A DNA stretch of 64,000 nt from Taenia hydatigena (taxonomy: Eukaryota > Platyhelminthes > Cestoda > Cyclophyllidea > Taeniidae). Shown here one piece after another: positions 44,986 through 58,500 of this stretch. The position numbers were made by a program, and so were the translations under genes. How positions within the stretch are numbered: the stretch's first letter is position 1; each line of letters begins with the position of its first letter. The notes under the pieces are model-generated. The model was not told where the DNA came from. It saw only the letters and a list, made by a program, of their open reading frames with translations, and did no database searches. The stretch covers positions 8,947,381 through 9,011,380 of the forward strand of contig JADWOT020000009.1 of NCBI GenBank assembly GCA_036345935.2, read 5' to 3'.

Positions 44986-47900
44986 GTGCCAATTGAGAGA
45001 GAATGTATGAGAGAATGAGTGAGCGAACGAGACGGAAGTCACCCGTTTGGCACCAGGAGACGATTTATAGAGGCCAAAACGGCCATTTGCGTATGCGCGC
45101 TCACAGGTGCTCATTGCGCGTTTGCGTGTGTGAGATGCAAATTGACCTCAAGCACAATTTGCATATTCTGTGAGGGCAGAGGTCTTTTTCTACAGGCACA
45201 ATTCATCCGAAATCACCAGCTCCCTTATCACCATGATTGGTTTCGCTCAACACCCGTCTTGGAAGTCAATTGGATCCTCTGTTCTTTGATCTTAAAAAGC
45301 TTGACACACATGACTTAAGTAAATAGAAATGTATTAGAACTGTAGACTAAGTGAAACAAACAGCTAAATGGTAATCCGGTGCACGAAAAGAGAGTCAATG
45401 TGTTGGCTGTTTGTTTACCAACTCCTACAGGACGAAGCAGATTAACCAGGCGATGGTTGCTGAGCACAAGTTGTTACGACACCTTTGATCGCTCATTGTG
45501 GATGCCCCAAATGCCTACACAAACGATTACCACATGAACAACTATAAATGGTAGAAAATTTGGCATAAGCGTAAGACAAAGAGGTTTCTAGTCAATAATT
45601 TTTTACCTTTCTAAAGAAAGCGAAATAGATGGCCGAAGCATCAAAGAATATAATAAGTGCGTGAGATTCCCTGCATTAAAAATGTGAAAATCGAGTAGAA
45701 CTTCTTAAGATGCCATACTTTTTTGAATGATCTTATCCAAGATGCAGCTTCCTAAGGCATCTTCGGCTCTAAAAGGAAGAATATAGTGCTAGCAGTCTCC
45801 CTTACCACCAAATGCGATTGTTTAGCGCCAAAGAAACGTCACAGTTAAGAGAGAAACATTAAGGACGGGATGATGCAGTAATTCCCTGTATGTTGGCCCC
45901 ATCCAAAGACAATTGGTTAACTTTTGGCAAGAAATGTGTACTAAACATTTCCATCTGAAATCAGTCTTATGAGACTGAAATGGCACTTTAAAGGTATAAA
46001 GTCTTAAGCAAATCCTTCAAAGTGGGATGCATCGTTTGATGATTAATAAAAGTGACCGACGGAGTGTGCAACAACCTTGACGCAGCGCTCCTCCAGCTTT
46101 GAAATCGAGATCGCCCCAAACCATAAAGCAGACCGGTTCAACGCATGGCAAAATACGACTAGATGGACTCATGTATCTGCGCTTCATGCTAAATGGACAC
46201 AAACCATTTGCATGGATTGTCCAGGTCCCTACCTGTTGCAGAAACCACTACATTGAAGCAAACCTACACGGGCTTTTTCGGTCACCTACTTATGAAAGCA
46301 ATTATACGGAAACAGGAGCCCTCACTAATTAGACAGGGTTTGGGAATTCCTTGATCTATTTATCTGAATTGGGTGCAAATAATCCCCAAAAGATACGACT
46401 ACTCACTACCTAGTGAAATAACCATCCTTATCCATGATCGTGCTGATTGGAAAATATCTCGCAGTTCAATCGGTACTATGCATCAAATTCTATCTTAGGA
46501 GTTTACAAATCCCTCCTTCTAAAGGTAGTACGTTTAAATACCACAAGAGCTGAAGAATGCAAGTTGAAACAAAAAATTATTGAACACTAACTTTTATTCT
46601 CTCAACTCTCTTTAAATGCAAGAAGCTACTATGCAGTGTTAGCGATGAAATCATGAGAAGATAACAGCAAGGAAATGAAATTTAAGAACCATTTATACAA
46701 AAATTTAAGGGAGATGTCAAGCGCGAAATGCCTTCGAAAGAAAATTGTGATGCAGCAGCTCCAGAGTGTATATCAAAAGAAGATGAAAACATTACAACAG
46801 CAAATGTTGCTATACGAGATTTGGGTAGAGCAGAGCTAGTGCCGAGAAGAGTCCGCAGTTCTGGAATGGAAGAAAGACAAAAAGGAAGAAAGAACAACGT
46901 ACTACGACCAATACACCAACTTGGATATACCGCAGACATAAGTTGAACTAATCACATGTTTCCTTATGTGGGTAGTTAGTGAAAATCGTAAATTTTTGGC
47001 ATGAACTTGCCAATTTATCACTTAAATAAGGCCTCTCAACTCGAATTTCTCATGGGAATCCGTTGTCTCTCTTCATTTTAACGGACAACTTTATGACACG
47101 TATGTATGGAGCAAATTTGGGACAAATATTTTGGCCGTAAATGCATTAAAATTGTGAAAATACATAAGAGAATAACCGAAGAAATATAACCCACAAAGGA
47201 ATTCACTGTATGACAACAGAAGTTAAGCAGTACTGAGACTTTTAGAACAAATAAAAGTAGGCAAGCATGATGTAAATCAAATCAAGTGTTTGCCGTTGAG
47301 TACAGAGGTCATTAGTAATTGAACAAACTTGTAAAAGGTAAGACGTATTAATCCACATAGTTGAGTTTATGCAGATTTAATTTGGTAGGGTGACGCTAAA
47401 GTTACGTCCATCGATCCTGCCATTTTTTTGACAACCATGACTGACGTACATGTTTTTCAATGAAAGTCACGCCAGTTGCATATCTGCTCTAGAAATCAAA
47501 TCTTATAGGTCTTTTTAGAGGTGAACCATCGGCCATAGAAAAATCAAGGCAAAAGTCCAACAATGGCTCGTAGGTCACGCTTGGATGAAGCTAGTTAATT
47601 ATTTTGGTTGCACAGACGTGTTCTCAGGGGATGGCCGAGTGATGCTACAGTGAGAGGTAATTAGAAACTTCATTTGCGGCGCTTCTGAAGGAGAACGGAT
47701 GCGACACGCTGTTATAATTAATGAGGAACATAAAAATATTGTTCTCCCGGACCTTATCCATTAATTAAAAATGTTTAATCAACAAGAACAGTTTACGAGA
47801 AACTAATGCGTTTTTGATGTCAGAGTGCTTAGGTGTCAGGAATATGTACCACGTCTGGCTTTTTGGTGCAAAACTTATTTTCATAATTGTATTCCTTGGG

Positions 47901-48386
47901 GCAAAGATAGCCAACTTCTACATCCATTTCCCTATGCGCTTAATGTATTCTCTTTTGCAAAAGAAAAAATTGGACAAAGCTGTTCATGTGATGATGATTA
48001 TAACTACTCCACTCTCAGCTAGACAATGTTTCGTTAAATTAACTTAGGAATCTTCATCAAGTCCGAAAAAAAGCAATTGTTCTTTAATCTCCAACACAAC
48101 GTAGAGAGCTTTGAACCCAATACAGATGCACCTCGAACTATTTAATCTTATACTTAGTTAATTGTGAAAAGAGACGACTTTAATGCTTTAACGAGACCTA
48201 TCGATTCGAATAAAATAGAACTAGAGGGCATTCTGTAATGATCCTGAAGAACGATTCTCAAAAGACTAAGAAAAGTGACTTATTGTTTGCACATTTAAAA
48301 GCATAGAAATGTGACGAGGTAAAAAGTCAGTATCAATACGACAAAATGCTACCATTGTAACATGGGCATTCGAAACTGTGAGGCTG
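44986..48386. other. Gene-poor interval
   Basis: About 3.4 kb with only short open frames. A frame at 47825-48022 has several Cys and Trp residues but no recognisable family or splice partners. No well-preserved repeat copy was noticed. Confidence 0.5.
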
Positions 48387-48680
48387 TTACTCTGATTCCC
48401 AAACAAGAACGCTGTAGGGCTTATAGAACACCGACAACAGGCGACCGGGCTTGTGAATACAGGTTGAAGTGAAGGAACCATGCACGACGACAACCTGCCA
48501 TTCCCTATTCTCAATCTCCCTCAACTTTGCCGAAATACACATTGAGGCTGTATGCAGAGTTGAACGGATATGTTTCGAACGAGAGGAACCGGAGAGGACT
48601 GACTGAATAATTCTCAGGACAGCCTCTTGTAGCCCCCAAGGCATATCCTGCTCAATTACCACAAATTCCTTTTTCGGCAT
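48387..48680 (-). CDS. Dynein light chain (LC8/DYNLL superfamily), divergent flatworm type
   Basis: A single-exon frame of 97 residues beginning MPKKEFVVIEQDMPWGLQEA. The alpha-helical first half (LQEAVLRIIQSVLS) and the strand pattern REWQVVVVHGSFTST then LLSVFYKPYSVLVWES follow the LC8 fold (human [35 protein letters not shown]). The family positions around TWHCIVG and GSYV correspond to EWQVVVVHGSFTS, so the partner-binding groove is substituted relative to canonical LC8. Flatworms carry many such divergent light chains, some associated with the tegument, and this looks like one of them. LC8 proteins act as dimeric hubs on dynein and other partners. Length fits the family (about 90 residues). 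The gene stands alone between repeats and the large FERM gene. Confidence 0.8.
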   Translation of the reverse strand: MPKKEFVVIEQDMPWGLQEAVLRIIQSVLSGSSRSKHIRSTLHTASMCISAKLREIENREWQVVVVHGSFTSTCIHKPGRLLSVFYKPYSVLVWESE

Positions 48681-49585
48681 AGTTTTGGCGGTCTATCGCT
48701 CAAAATGAATCAAACTAATGATATAGAGGCAGTTGCACGCATGTAATTGCAGCTGTCAACCAATCGAAGGGTAGAATTCCATTTGGCGCTGTCACAGCGG
48801 AAACTGTAGGATCAATCAGAGGCAGTACCTTCACAAACGTCAATCCAACAGCCTTTCACTTCTTGGGATAGTCACGCCACACGCTCATTTGTTGTGAGGA
48901 TCCAGTCGGCAAACCACACATAAGATCATGTGAATCTGGCACGCCAAACAGCCTATTTAGCTATTTTAGCAATTACAGCAATCAAAGTCCTCAAACTTGT
49001 AGGCTGTTTCGCTCTTTTCGTGATGAAATAGCTAGAGCGTAAGGACCTTTGTCGTTTAGTTGTCAGAGAAAAATCTCGGGAAAATAATTGCCCGTATTTT
49101 GATAAAAATGCTTCCCTTTGAAGTTGTTCCCCGAATCGTAATGTGCTAAAAAACGAAATGCTAATTCCTTTTAAAGCCACAATTAGAGGTGATGAAATGC
49201 ATAAATTATGGCAAATGTGGATCAAATGAACCAAGCGAGTGCTTTGTTTAAAAAAAGCAGTCAAAACAGTTTTCAGGAGTGAGAAGAGCCCAGCCTTTGG
49301 ATACAAAGCACGAAATATTAGTTATAATCAGAGATTAATCAAGAACCTCATGCTTAACCATTCTGTGCTTTCGTTGAGGAGAAATTCAAGCTTTAAAGGG
49401 CTCAAGCATGAGCGCTAAGTTTTAAAGTTCAAAAATAGTTAAAGCGCCATGGACTTCTGTTTGTCTTTAAGTTCTGACTGGCTAAAAGGGTAATCAGGGA
49501 CTATGAACACTTGCAATCAAGTCCATATAATCATGAAACTGCCAGTGAAATTAACAATACAATTTGACACCCACCTTAACAACAC
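48681..49585. other. Intergenic, nothing recognised
   Basis: This is the spacer between the dynein light chain and the 3' end of the large minus-strand gene. An open frame at 49306-48953 has no motif support. Confidence 0.5.
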
Positions 49586-52500
49586 TCAGGTCTCCGCAGT
49601 GTTATCGGTGGTAGATTTTGTTTCAGGTGCAGATTTCTGCCTTTGTCTGGCAGACTTCCGACGGTTTCTTGACTTCTTTGAAGGCGTAACAAATACAAAA
49701 GACGCGATTGTTGTGTTGGCGTCCTCTTCTTCTTCCTCCTCTCCACCGCCAACTTCGGTGTCGCCTACACTACTAGAGCCGACATATTCGATCAATTCGG
49801 GTCGCTCCGCCACAGTTACCTGAGAAAGACGGATAGGAGTAACGGGTTTCAGAGGTGCTGAATGCTCCAGCATTGACGTCTCGGACACTGCTCCACCTTC
49901 CATCTCTTCAATGACCTCATGAAGCTCCCTGCCGCACCGTAGTTGTATGACGGGAGGTGACTGACGAGTCTCCTTCATGCTAATGAGATCAGGTGGTGGA
50001 AGGGGAAAGGGCTCGATGTCCTCGCTGCCTTCACTAGCCGAGGTGGAGTCGGAATCAATCTCCTCCACATCGAGATCGGATTCATCTTCCTCTTCTTCTT
50101 CTTCTTCCTCCTCCTCTTCCCCTTCCTCGTGCTTTTGATCTTTGGTGTTGGTACCGAGGAAAGTGGTGAGCTCGGGGCGGTAGGACCGACTGGCCAAGTA
50201 CGTCTCCGCCACACGACCTTCTGGAACAGGCTCAAGGCAAATGCTTGTCAACTCGTGGTGATGCGATGCCTCCATTGGATTTACAAAACTACCATCTAGT
50301 ATTTTTGTCTGAAATTATAAATCAAGATCAGATCAAACACTGAGTGAGATCAAGTGTTTGCTAAGGAATTGCGTAATTTTTACTATGCGATCATTGAATT
50401 GCAATTTTGCTCTTGCTCTTCACACCCAACGAAAGTGGTAGATATCCTGTACAAACTTCAAAAAAGCATTATCTAGTTATATAATTTTTATGCATATTAC
50501 ATTACCATTTCGAAATGAATCAGAGATTTTTCCCCTTTTTGCTTACAATAACACGAGTAATCGAAGATTATTAAAGTGAGAATGAAAAATGGCATTTGCC
50601 GAGAATGCGGAGATTGGAATAACTGATTCTAGCAAAATCAAGAACCGACTGTAGTTTTGTAAAGTCAGATGGTGGTGATGATGACAATAATACCGCATTT
50701 TATTCCTCACAAAGATGTGACTTTGACGCCTAAGGCTAAAGCTGCCGCACGATAAAACTTAGTAGGCAGTAGCCCTCTATCCTTTGTAGAAATTGAAATG
50801 GTGGCTACGTCAAACGCTCCACAATAAGTCTGAAGTTGTTAGCTAAAATTGGAAAAGTTTTCGATAAAAATTGGAACTCAAGGAGCAAACCGAAGTGAGA
50901 AAAGTCAAATGTTCCCCTTGATATCAGCATACTGTGTTACACCCTTTCATTACCCTGAAAAGTATGTAAACAGACCAGAGAGGACTGATACTCATCCACA
51001 ACTAACTCTTTTCGTGGACTTGCTGGTCGAGAGATCGTTTAAGAAGTTGGGTTGAGAGGGCGGTGAAATGGTAGGAGCTGATGGAGATGCATGCGCGAGC
51101 GATGGGGCTTCTGAAGACGCTTTGACATCATCCCGTGCGTAGGTGTGTTTCAAGACCTGTCAAGGAAGTTGTGGCAGACCTTATTGATCCTGCCTCTCAC
51201 ACCGAGTCGTGTCATGCCAAAACCTGAGGTGCTTCTAAAAGCACACGCACTCGTATCATTAAGAAATTAAGATCTAGAAGAGAGGCACAATCGTTTCTTG
51301 GTACAGCTAGATCGTGACGAACGGGAGGTGCTTGACGAACAGTGGAAGTGTAATTAGATTGCATGAGGGGCTACTATCTTATGATTGAAATGTTAATGAC
51401 AATAAAGGCCATTGCCCTCTTAGTACACTAGGCAAGGCTGTTTGCATAAACAAAAATTATTCAAATGCCCTCCTCCTATTTCTTATTAAAGTATATGTAT
51501 CACCCCTATCACGAGCTAATTCTATCCTACCTCCTTAATAATGTCTCTTGCAAGACTGGCTTCCTCAGTGGTTTTGAGCGAACAAAATTGGCGACTACCA
51601 TCCTGAGCAGATGAAACGGTCTCCCCTGTCGTTGGTTCGCAAGTCTGTTTCTCGGCGACTAGCGCTCGTGTACCAGAAGTCTGCAGAGTTATAAAATAAC
51701 ATTATTTTAAAAAGCTGAAATGCATTTCTAAATAAGATTTGAATGCATTTATTGTCAAATGAAGTTTAAAAACAGCTATAATGAATACAAGTTTGCTTTC
51801 ACTATGTTTTGTTTGGAAAATTGAGCAAGTATTTCTCCATTTAAATATAATTGCATTTGAGGTGAAGAAGTACCTTCGACAGTGGCGGCGCCTGAGGGGA
51901 TGGGTTGATGGCGGAGCTGGCTTCATGCTGAGGCGGTGGAGGCGACTGTGGAGGTGGAGGGGGAGGAGGCAACCCTTCACCCAACTGGTCAAAATTTTTC
52001 GCTTTCTCATCTACTCCACTGTGAACAGGCTCCTCTATTGAAAGGCAATAAGTAACAATGCAAAGATATTCACTGCCACCATAATGTCTTATTCAGCATT
52101 CGAGATTACACGATTGGGTCTCTAGTCAAACTCATGAAAGTAATCATGAAATACCCCTTTGTTGTGAAAGGTTTTCATAAGTAAATGGGTTACCCTTTTT
52201 AAATTCCCCAAGGCTTTGTTCAGCCACTTGCTTTTGAGCTTTGGAAGACACACTTTGTTCTTTTGCGGCTCCCGAGACCTCCTTATTTCCCTTCTCCTTT
52301 GAAGATATGGCTTGAGATTCATCCTTTCCATTCAGACTTGTTCTATGATGTCGGCGATGTCGACTTTTTGACTGCCTTTGGTGCGAGGCACGATCAACAG
52401 ACTCTTCATCGCGTTTCTCGGATCTAAGAGTGGAGGAAGTAAGTAACTTTTGACAAGGCTTGTTTTGGACTTAATTGATGCTTCATTTACCGACAGAATT

Positions 52501-55500
52501 AGGGTGATTCGCATTAGTGGAAGGATCATTGAGCTCAGCCTGAATGCAAGCAATTTGGAAATTATTTACGGTTCTCCTTAGAATTCCCAACAAGCGAATT
52601 GAGGACGCCGTACTAATTCGTGGACTTGGGCGCTTGGTTGCATCATCAGTTCATTGTGGGACAAGTTCCCCTGAGCAACCAGAGAATAGGTTAGATATTA
52701 TTCTACGTCAGCTCGCTTCAACTTGGTGCGTTAACTTTACATTTGTGAATGGATTCTGACGATCTCAAAATCATTTTAGGAAAAGAATTTTTAAATCTCA
52801 TCAAACCAAACTGCGCCAAAAAATACTTTTTATTTTTTATCACTCACGAGGGTTTTTTGCTCTCCTCATCAGAATTTTTTTCTTCATCGGAGTAACTAGG
52901 CTGCCGACGATGACGGCGACTCTTATGATGGTGATGATGTCTTCTGCCAGAGAACGAGGAACGATGATGTCCACGATGGGAGAAACTAGCGAATGGGGAG
53001 AATTCTCTTTTTCCCCCATTTCTAGGCGATTCCTTCTCCTGTCCTTGCCCCGCCTTAGCTGATTCTTCTACCTTCTTCTCCATGTTAACCTCCTCTTCTA
53101 GTAATCGTTGAGTCCGTCTCTTCGCTTCTTCCAACTCTGCTGCAAGTTGTTTCTGCTTTGCCAGCTCGCGTTTCAACAGCTTCTGCTGTCGTGCGATTGT
53201 CTCCAACGCAAGTTCATCATTAAAAAAGGTCTTCAACAACATGGGATCAGGCCGTACGCTACGAGAGGAGTGACTAGATTTACTCCGCTTTCCATCCGAC
53301 TTTTGATCTTGATGGTAGCCCCGATTCTGCTGATGATGGCGACCGAGGAGGCGATGACTACTGCTGATGTAGGATTGTAGGTGCCCTTGCGAGCGGGAAA
53401 TACATTCGTGACAGGCATGGTGGTGATGGTGTGGTCGCCGTCGACGCGAATAGCACTCCGGTGACGGTGACAACGATGAAAAACTTGGCTCTTCGTCCGA
53501 TGATACATCCGAGGATGATGATGGTTGTGAAACACTTGAATCAGCCGAAACTGCCGCACCTTTTATAGACATAAGCGCATGTGAAAGAAGTAAAATAGAT
53601 AGGAAACAAAATTTAATCAGAATTGATGCAACTAGGCATGAAAAGCATCCAACAAGCACGCCCAAAATCATTCAACGGAATGAATGCAGTCCCTTTCACA
53701 CGTAAAACTGAGGTTGGTCGCCATGTTAAATGAATAGGTCTCTCATCCCTACTAATATTTTAGCAAAAATATTCGTAGAAAGTGGCTTCAGCTCCCATTT
53801 CAGCCTACCATGTGAGAAGAGAGACTGTGAGCGTGAGTAGGAGACAATAGAGGAGTCGGAAGAGTTAGATGATGAAAAGCTGGACGACCGTGGCAAGGAG
53901 GGAGGCTTAGGGGCTTCGCCAAGACCAGACATTCCAGGTGGTGGAATCGCGGAATGCCTCGAGGTACTTTCGCGCAAAGAGCGACTCATGGTGTGCATGC
54001 CTATTTGCTCTGGACTGGAATCAGATTCGGACTCCAAGTAGGTGGCATCCTGAGGTGCAGCCAGTAACTCTGAATAACAAAGTACAAAACAAAGTAAACA
54101 AAGTGTAAAACGCGCTCTCGAGCTGTATTTATTTACCTTCATTATCTTTTCCAGCCTTTGTAGGGGCCTTTCTTTGCAAAGAACTCTCGCCCAATCCACT
54201 ACCGCTTGCTAGGATGGCACTTCTAAGGTCTCCCAATGACGCTGACCCTGAAGTGTCAGCTAGACGAGCTGCAGCTTCGTCCGAAGGAGAGATAGATGGG
54301 GGAGGGGGCTGGGCACCGCTTTCTGGGATGAGACCTCGAGAAAATGCACTACTCCTGCCCATGCCTCCTCGAGACGTCGCGATGTTTGATTTCGCAGCTG
54401 CATTGCTTACCGTAGTAACGACCGATGACGCTGTCTCCACTGAACGCAGCTCCCTTTTCAGGGCCTCAATACTTGCCTTGTGGGCCTAGAAAAGTGTTAA
54501 GTAGGTTATACTTATGCCGAGTCTAATTTTTAAGCCAGTTTCCATTTATATTGATGGGTGCCAAGTTGTAAGTTTTACATAGTCCATTTACGATGATGTT
54601 GGAAGACCACTTTGTTGTGTAAAATCATTCATTGCTCCAAAATTTTGTAATTACACAAAGTAAAAGAGCTGAATGTTGGATCCAAATTAAGAAATAACTC
54701 TTAGCTACCTGTGTGCTTGATTCATTGGGGTTGCACAAGTGTATTCCGAGTTCGTTTTTGCATAGGAGATAAAACTACTGTAGAATAATGCATTACCCAA
54801 CTAAATACCAAGTTTTTAGATGGAAGGCTTTTATAAAACTGTTAATTCCACATTTAATTCCGCGGGAAAATGCCGTAGTTTCAATAGACATATCGATGGC
54901 AATGGTCATTACCCCAATCTTCTCCATATACTCTTTAGGAACAGGAATCTTTTTTCCCGCACTGGAGGTGACAGTAGAGAGGACTGGAGATGTTCGGGTA
55001 GCCCCCACTCGACCTCTCTCCTCTCCAAGAATCGGTGACGAAATTCCCCACGACTGCGGCTCCTCACCAACTAGCGCTGGTGATTGAACAGGTCGACGTT
55101 TGAGTCGATGCGGAGCCTCTACCTGTTCTTCCTGTTCCCGAAAGACTCTGTGGTGGTGATGGTGGTGATGTCCACCGGCTAGAAGTCAATGATGAAGGGA
55201 GGTTATGTGAACGTTAGATTGCTTACGAAGACCTGAGACCCGCCACCCGCCTACCTGCTATTATTTGCTTTCGATCGTCACTTTTAGAAGGCCTACCCTC
55301 CTCTTGACGTCGCTTCCTACCAGCGTCGATGGTAGCAGCTGCGGTAACAGCGGGCTGGGAGTGGAGTTTGCACACATGCGCATCCTCTTTTGTTTCACCA
55401 GGTTTCGGCGGTAGTGTGGGAGGTTGAGGTGCGCCCAAGGGGGTCAGGTGACGGTGACTATGATGCGCATGGCTTGGCAGCGCTGGTGGCTCCTCCTCAC

Positions 55501-58500
55501 CAACATCACCACCGCCAACACCTCCCTCAAACGCTTTTGATGCGGACCCTGGTCGCGGTTGTCTATTTAAGTTGTTAAGCAATCAACCAGTCTAGGTTGC
55601 TCACATATTTGATCAAGTTTGGGTTTTAATTAATGCATGTGCCAGTCTTTAACCAGAAAGCCAGTTAGATACTTGAATTTCTCCGATCTATTTAAATTAA
55701 TGTCGCTGTTAGCGCTGCCATCGTACAAACTGACTAAAGCGTTTTCATAAAAACATTATGGAAACTTGAACAATTTAAAACCCTTCTTTGTCATAATGAT
55801 TCCTTTACTTCTCATTGAACAGGTTAGTAGCATGGAGGTCTATTTATGCCAGTCATTTGATGAATTGATATTAAATGCGTTTCCAAGCCCTTAATTGCCG
55901 AAAGTCAGACAATAGGCGATGTGCGCCAGTAAGACCTACTCATTCGCATCTTTGTATCGATGCTTGTTCCTCCTCGTAAGTGCGCATGGCTGTGCTACAC
56001 AAGCATCTCTTGGAGGTACTACGTCTCGTTTCCTGTGGGAGCGTTTGTGAGACGGAGGGCTCTCATTATATGCGCCATAGGGATATCGCGGTTGACCATG
56101 GCAACAAACATCTGGGCTCGGAAGGGGAGGCGGTGGTGTTTGACCCTGTGTCCCCTGGTCCTCCCCTTTGTGGTGACCTCTGTGATGATGGTGATGACGA
56201 TGGCCTGCATGATGATGATGGTGGTGCTGGTGGAGGCCCGCAATACGGTCTCTTTGCTGTCGCTGACACATCTTTATGTCCTAAAGGCGAAAAAAGTTTC
56301 AATAATTTGGTAGCCGTTAAGTCCTGCTATTTGGTGCAATATCTCAGTTCAACCTTTGGTATCAGACGGCAAATCAGTTTTTTCATAACACGGTGCAATG
56401 GTGTAGGGTGGATTTGTAATCTTGAAATAAATCAGCTCCACATATACGAATGCAGTTGAGCTCAATACATCGTACTTTGATTACAGCTTCGAGTAATCAT
56501 TTTAAATTTTCAAAAATTACAATGCCTCTTTTCCATCGAAAAGTTGAAATAGACGCCTGGTTTGCCTGAGTAGCAGCAAACAATTAATGCTACAGCAAAT
56601 ATGTGTTTGATGCATGCCTGCAGTCGAAGTGGATGCATGTAGAGGCAAGGTGCCACTCCCTCGCCATAAAAGCCGCCCTGGACGTTGCACGTATGAGGAG
56701 GCAGCAAGTGGGAGGAATGAACCGGTTGACGAGAAACAAAGCCGAACGGAGTCAGTTCAGGGTAATTAAACGGTTCTGTCGGTATTGGAAGATCTTGTCT
56801 GTCCCTTACCTGAACATTGAAATGAAAAACGAAACAGTAGATTGTCCACATTTAAACATCCAATTGAGTAATTAGTCAGGATTTAAACAATTACTGAGTG
56901 ATTTAAACTCAAGTGTCAAACATGACATAATATGTACCCAATTGGTTGGGAAACCAATTTCAGGAGTTTTGGAAAAGCCGTTGTTATCGGATGGATCCGT
57001 TAAGCCAGCCAAATGGACACCAGCTGGAATTGACCTCGAAAAGCCGTATGAAAAGCCAAAGGGTTGACCGCTGGCTCGGGGCTGGTTTGTTCGAGCAGGT
57101 AATGTATCCGTTGGCAACATGCTTGATGATGTGTTCGTCTAAAAGCGAAATGAGCTTTTTTTATAATTTACTGGAAATGATACGTCGACTAAACGTGATT
57201 AATAAAAAATATCACATTTTCTGATTTCTCCGTTCGCCTCGGGTAGCTAGCTACGTGTTCCTGTTGGGGTTGAGCAATCGGAGGTTCTGGACTTGGCTTC
57301 GCCTCCTGTTCATTTGTCCATTCAGCTGTAACACCACTGCGTATAATCACTCCAGTGGTGCTTTCTGTGCCACTGGAGCTCCACTGATCAATTCCGACGA
57401 TTTGTGCAGCTGTGGCCGATGAATCTGTCCCGCCATCGAAAATGGAATCGATACGTCCTGAAGACGATTGGTTTGAATGTTGGCGTAATTTTTTTCGGCC
57501 AGACCTGTCCGGATTCGAATTCACAGGTGCCTCTGTGGCTTCCGCCACTTCAGCAGTGCGCATTTTCCCGCAATCAACTTCCTTATCCTCCTCATCACTG
57601 GCTGGAGCTGTTTGAGTTGCGGTGGTTTTGCACTGACAAGATGTGCCTAGTAGTTTCATTGAGGGAGGTAGTTGAGTCTCTTCGAGGCTTTCTTCTGCTT
57701 GAAGCATCTCCTCCTTTTGTAAGAAGAAGTAACAACACACAAAATTAGCTCGTCCAATGAAATAAATGAATAAAATAGTAGTTCCGAAAGCAATAAGTAG
57801 GACGTACTTCACGGTACGGTGTGTACAGTTGTAGATTCCTCTCGGAACCGGTAGTAAATAGCACATCTCCAGTCGTTGCATCGTGTGCATAGGGAGTTCT
57901 AACTTGAGCTGCTGTGACAATAGTGTTCATCGTCACCGTTGTGGTACTCACTGATGACGGTAGTATACCACTTGTAGGCCTGACAAGAACTTGCACTGAG
58001 GTTTGTGGCTGCTGACCAAAGGTGCAGATGGCTGACGTTGACATTTGCTTATTATGAAGTATCACTTCCTCTAAAATGTGTAACGCAAAGTGTCCTCTTT
58101 GCCAGATAAAGCACAAAGTCTGGAATTAATGAGAAAAGTGATGCGGAAAGGAGTCACCTTTGAGGCACGTAACGTCTATCCATAGAAGCATCTTTTATTC
58201 CACAGGAGAACATAGCACAAAGTCCAAAGCCCTGAACTCCATTACTTACACTTTTCTTGCTTGTCTGAAAGTCAGTTAACTGCCCTGGACGCTATTGTCG
58301 ACGAAATTTATGTTTTTTAGGAGAGCAAAAATAGCCCCGACTAAAACGCCTAAATCCGCGCAGAACCTCAATTTCTCCCCACGAAATTGAAAGCCTGGTG
58401 AGTGAAGTGCGATTTCATTTTCGAAAATTGGATTTAATGCACAACAGCTCCCTCCTTCGGTTCAATGGGGGTACGAACTCAAATTAAGTTAACCACGCAA

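Noticed and set aside
47825..48022. Cys- and Trp-containing 65-codon frame
   Set aside because: It looked like an extracellular fragment, but no family pattern or flanking exons could be supported.
52485..52540. Possible exon between 53559-52848 and 52423-52194 in the FERM gene
   Set aside because: Including it breaks phase or adds hydrophobic sequence unlike the tail. Direct joining of the two neighbours gives a continuous Ser/Glu/Arg-rich frame.
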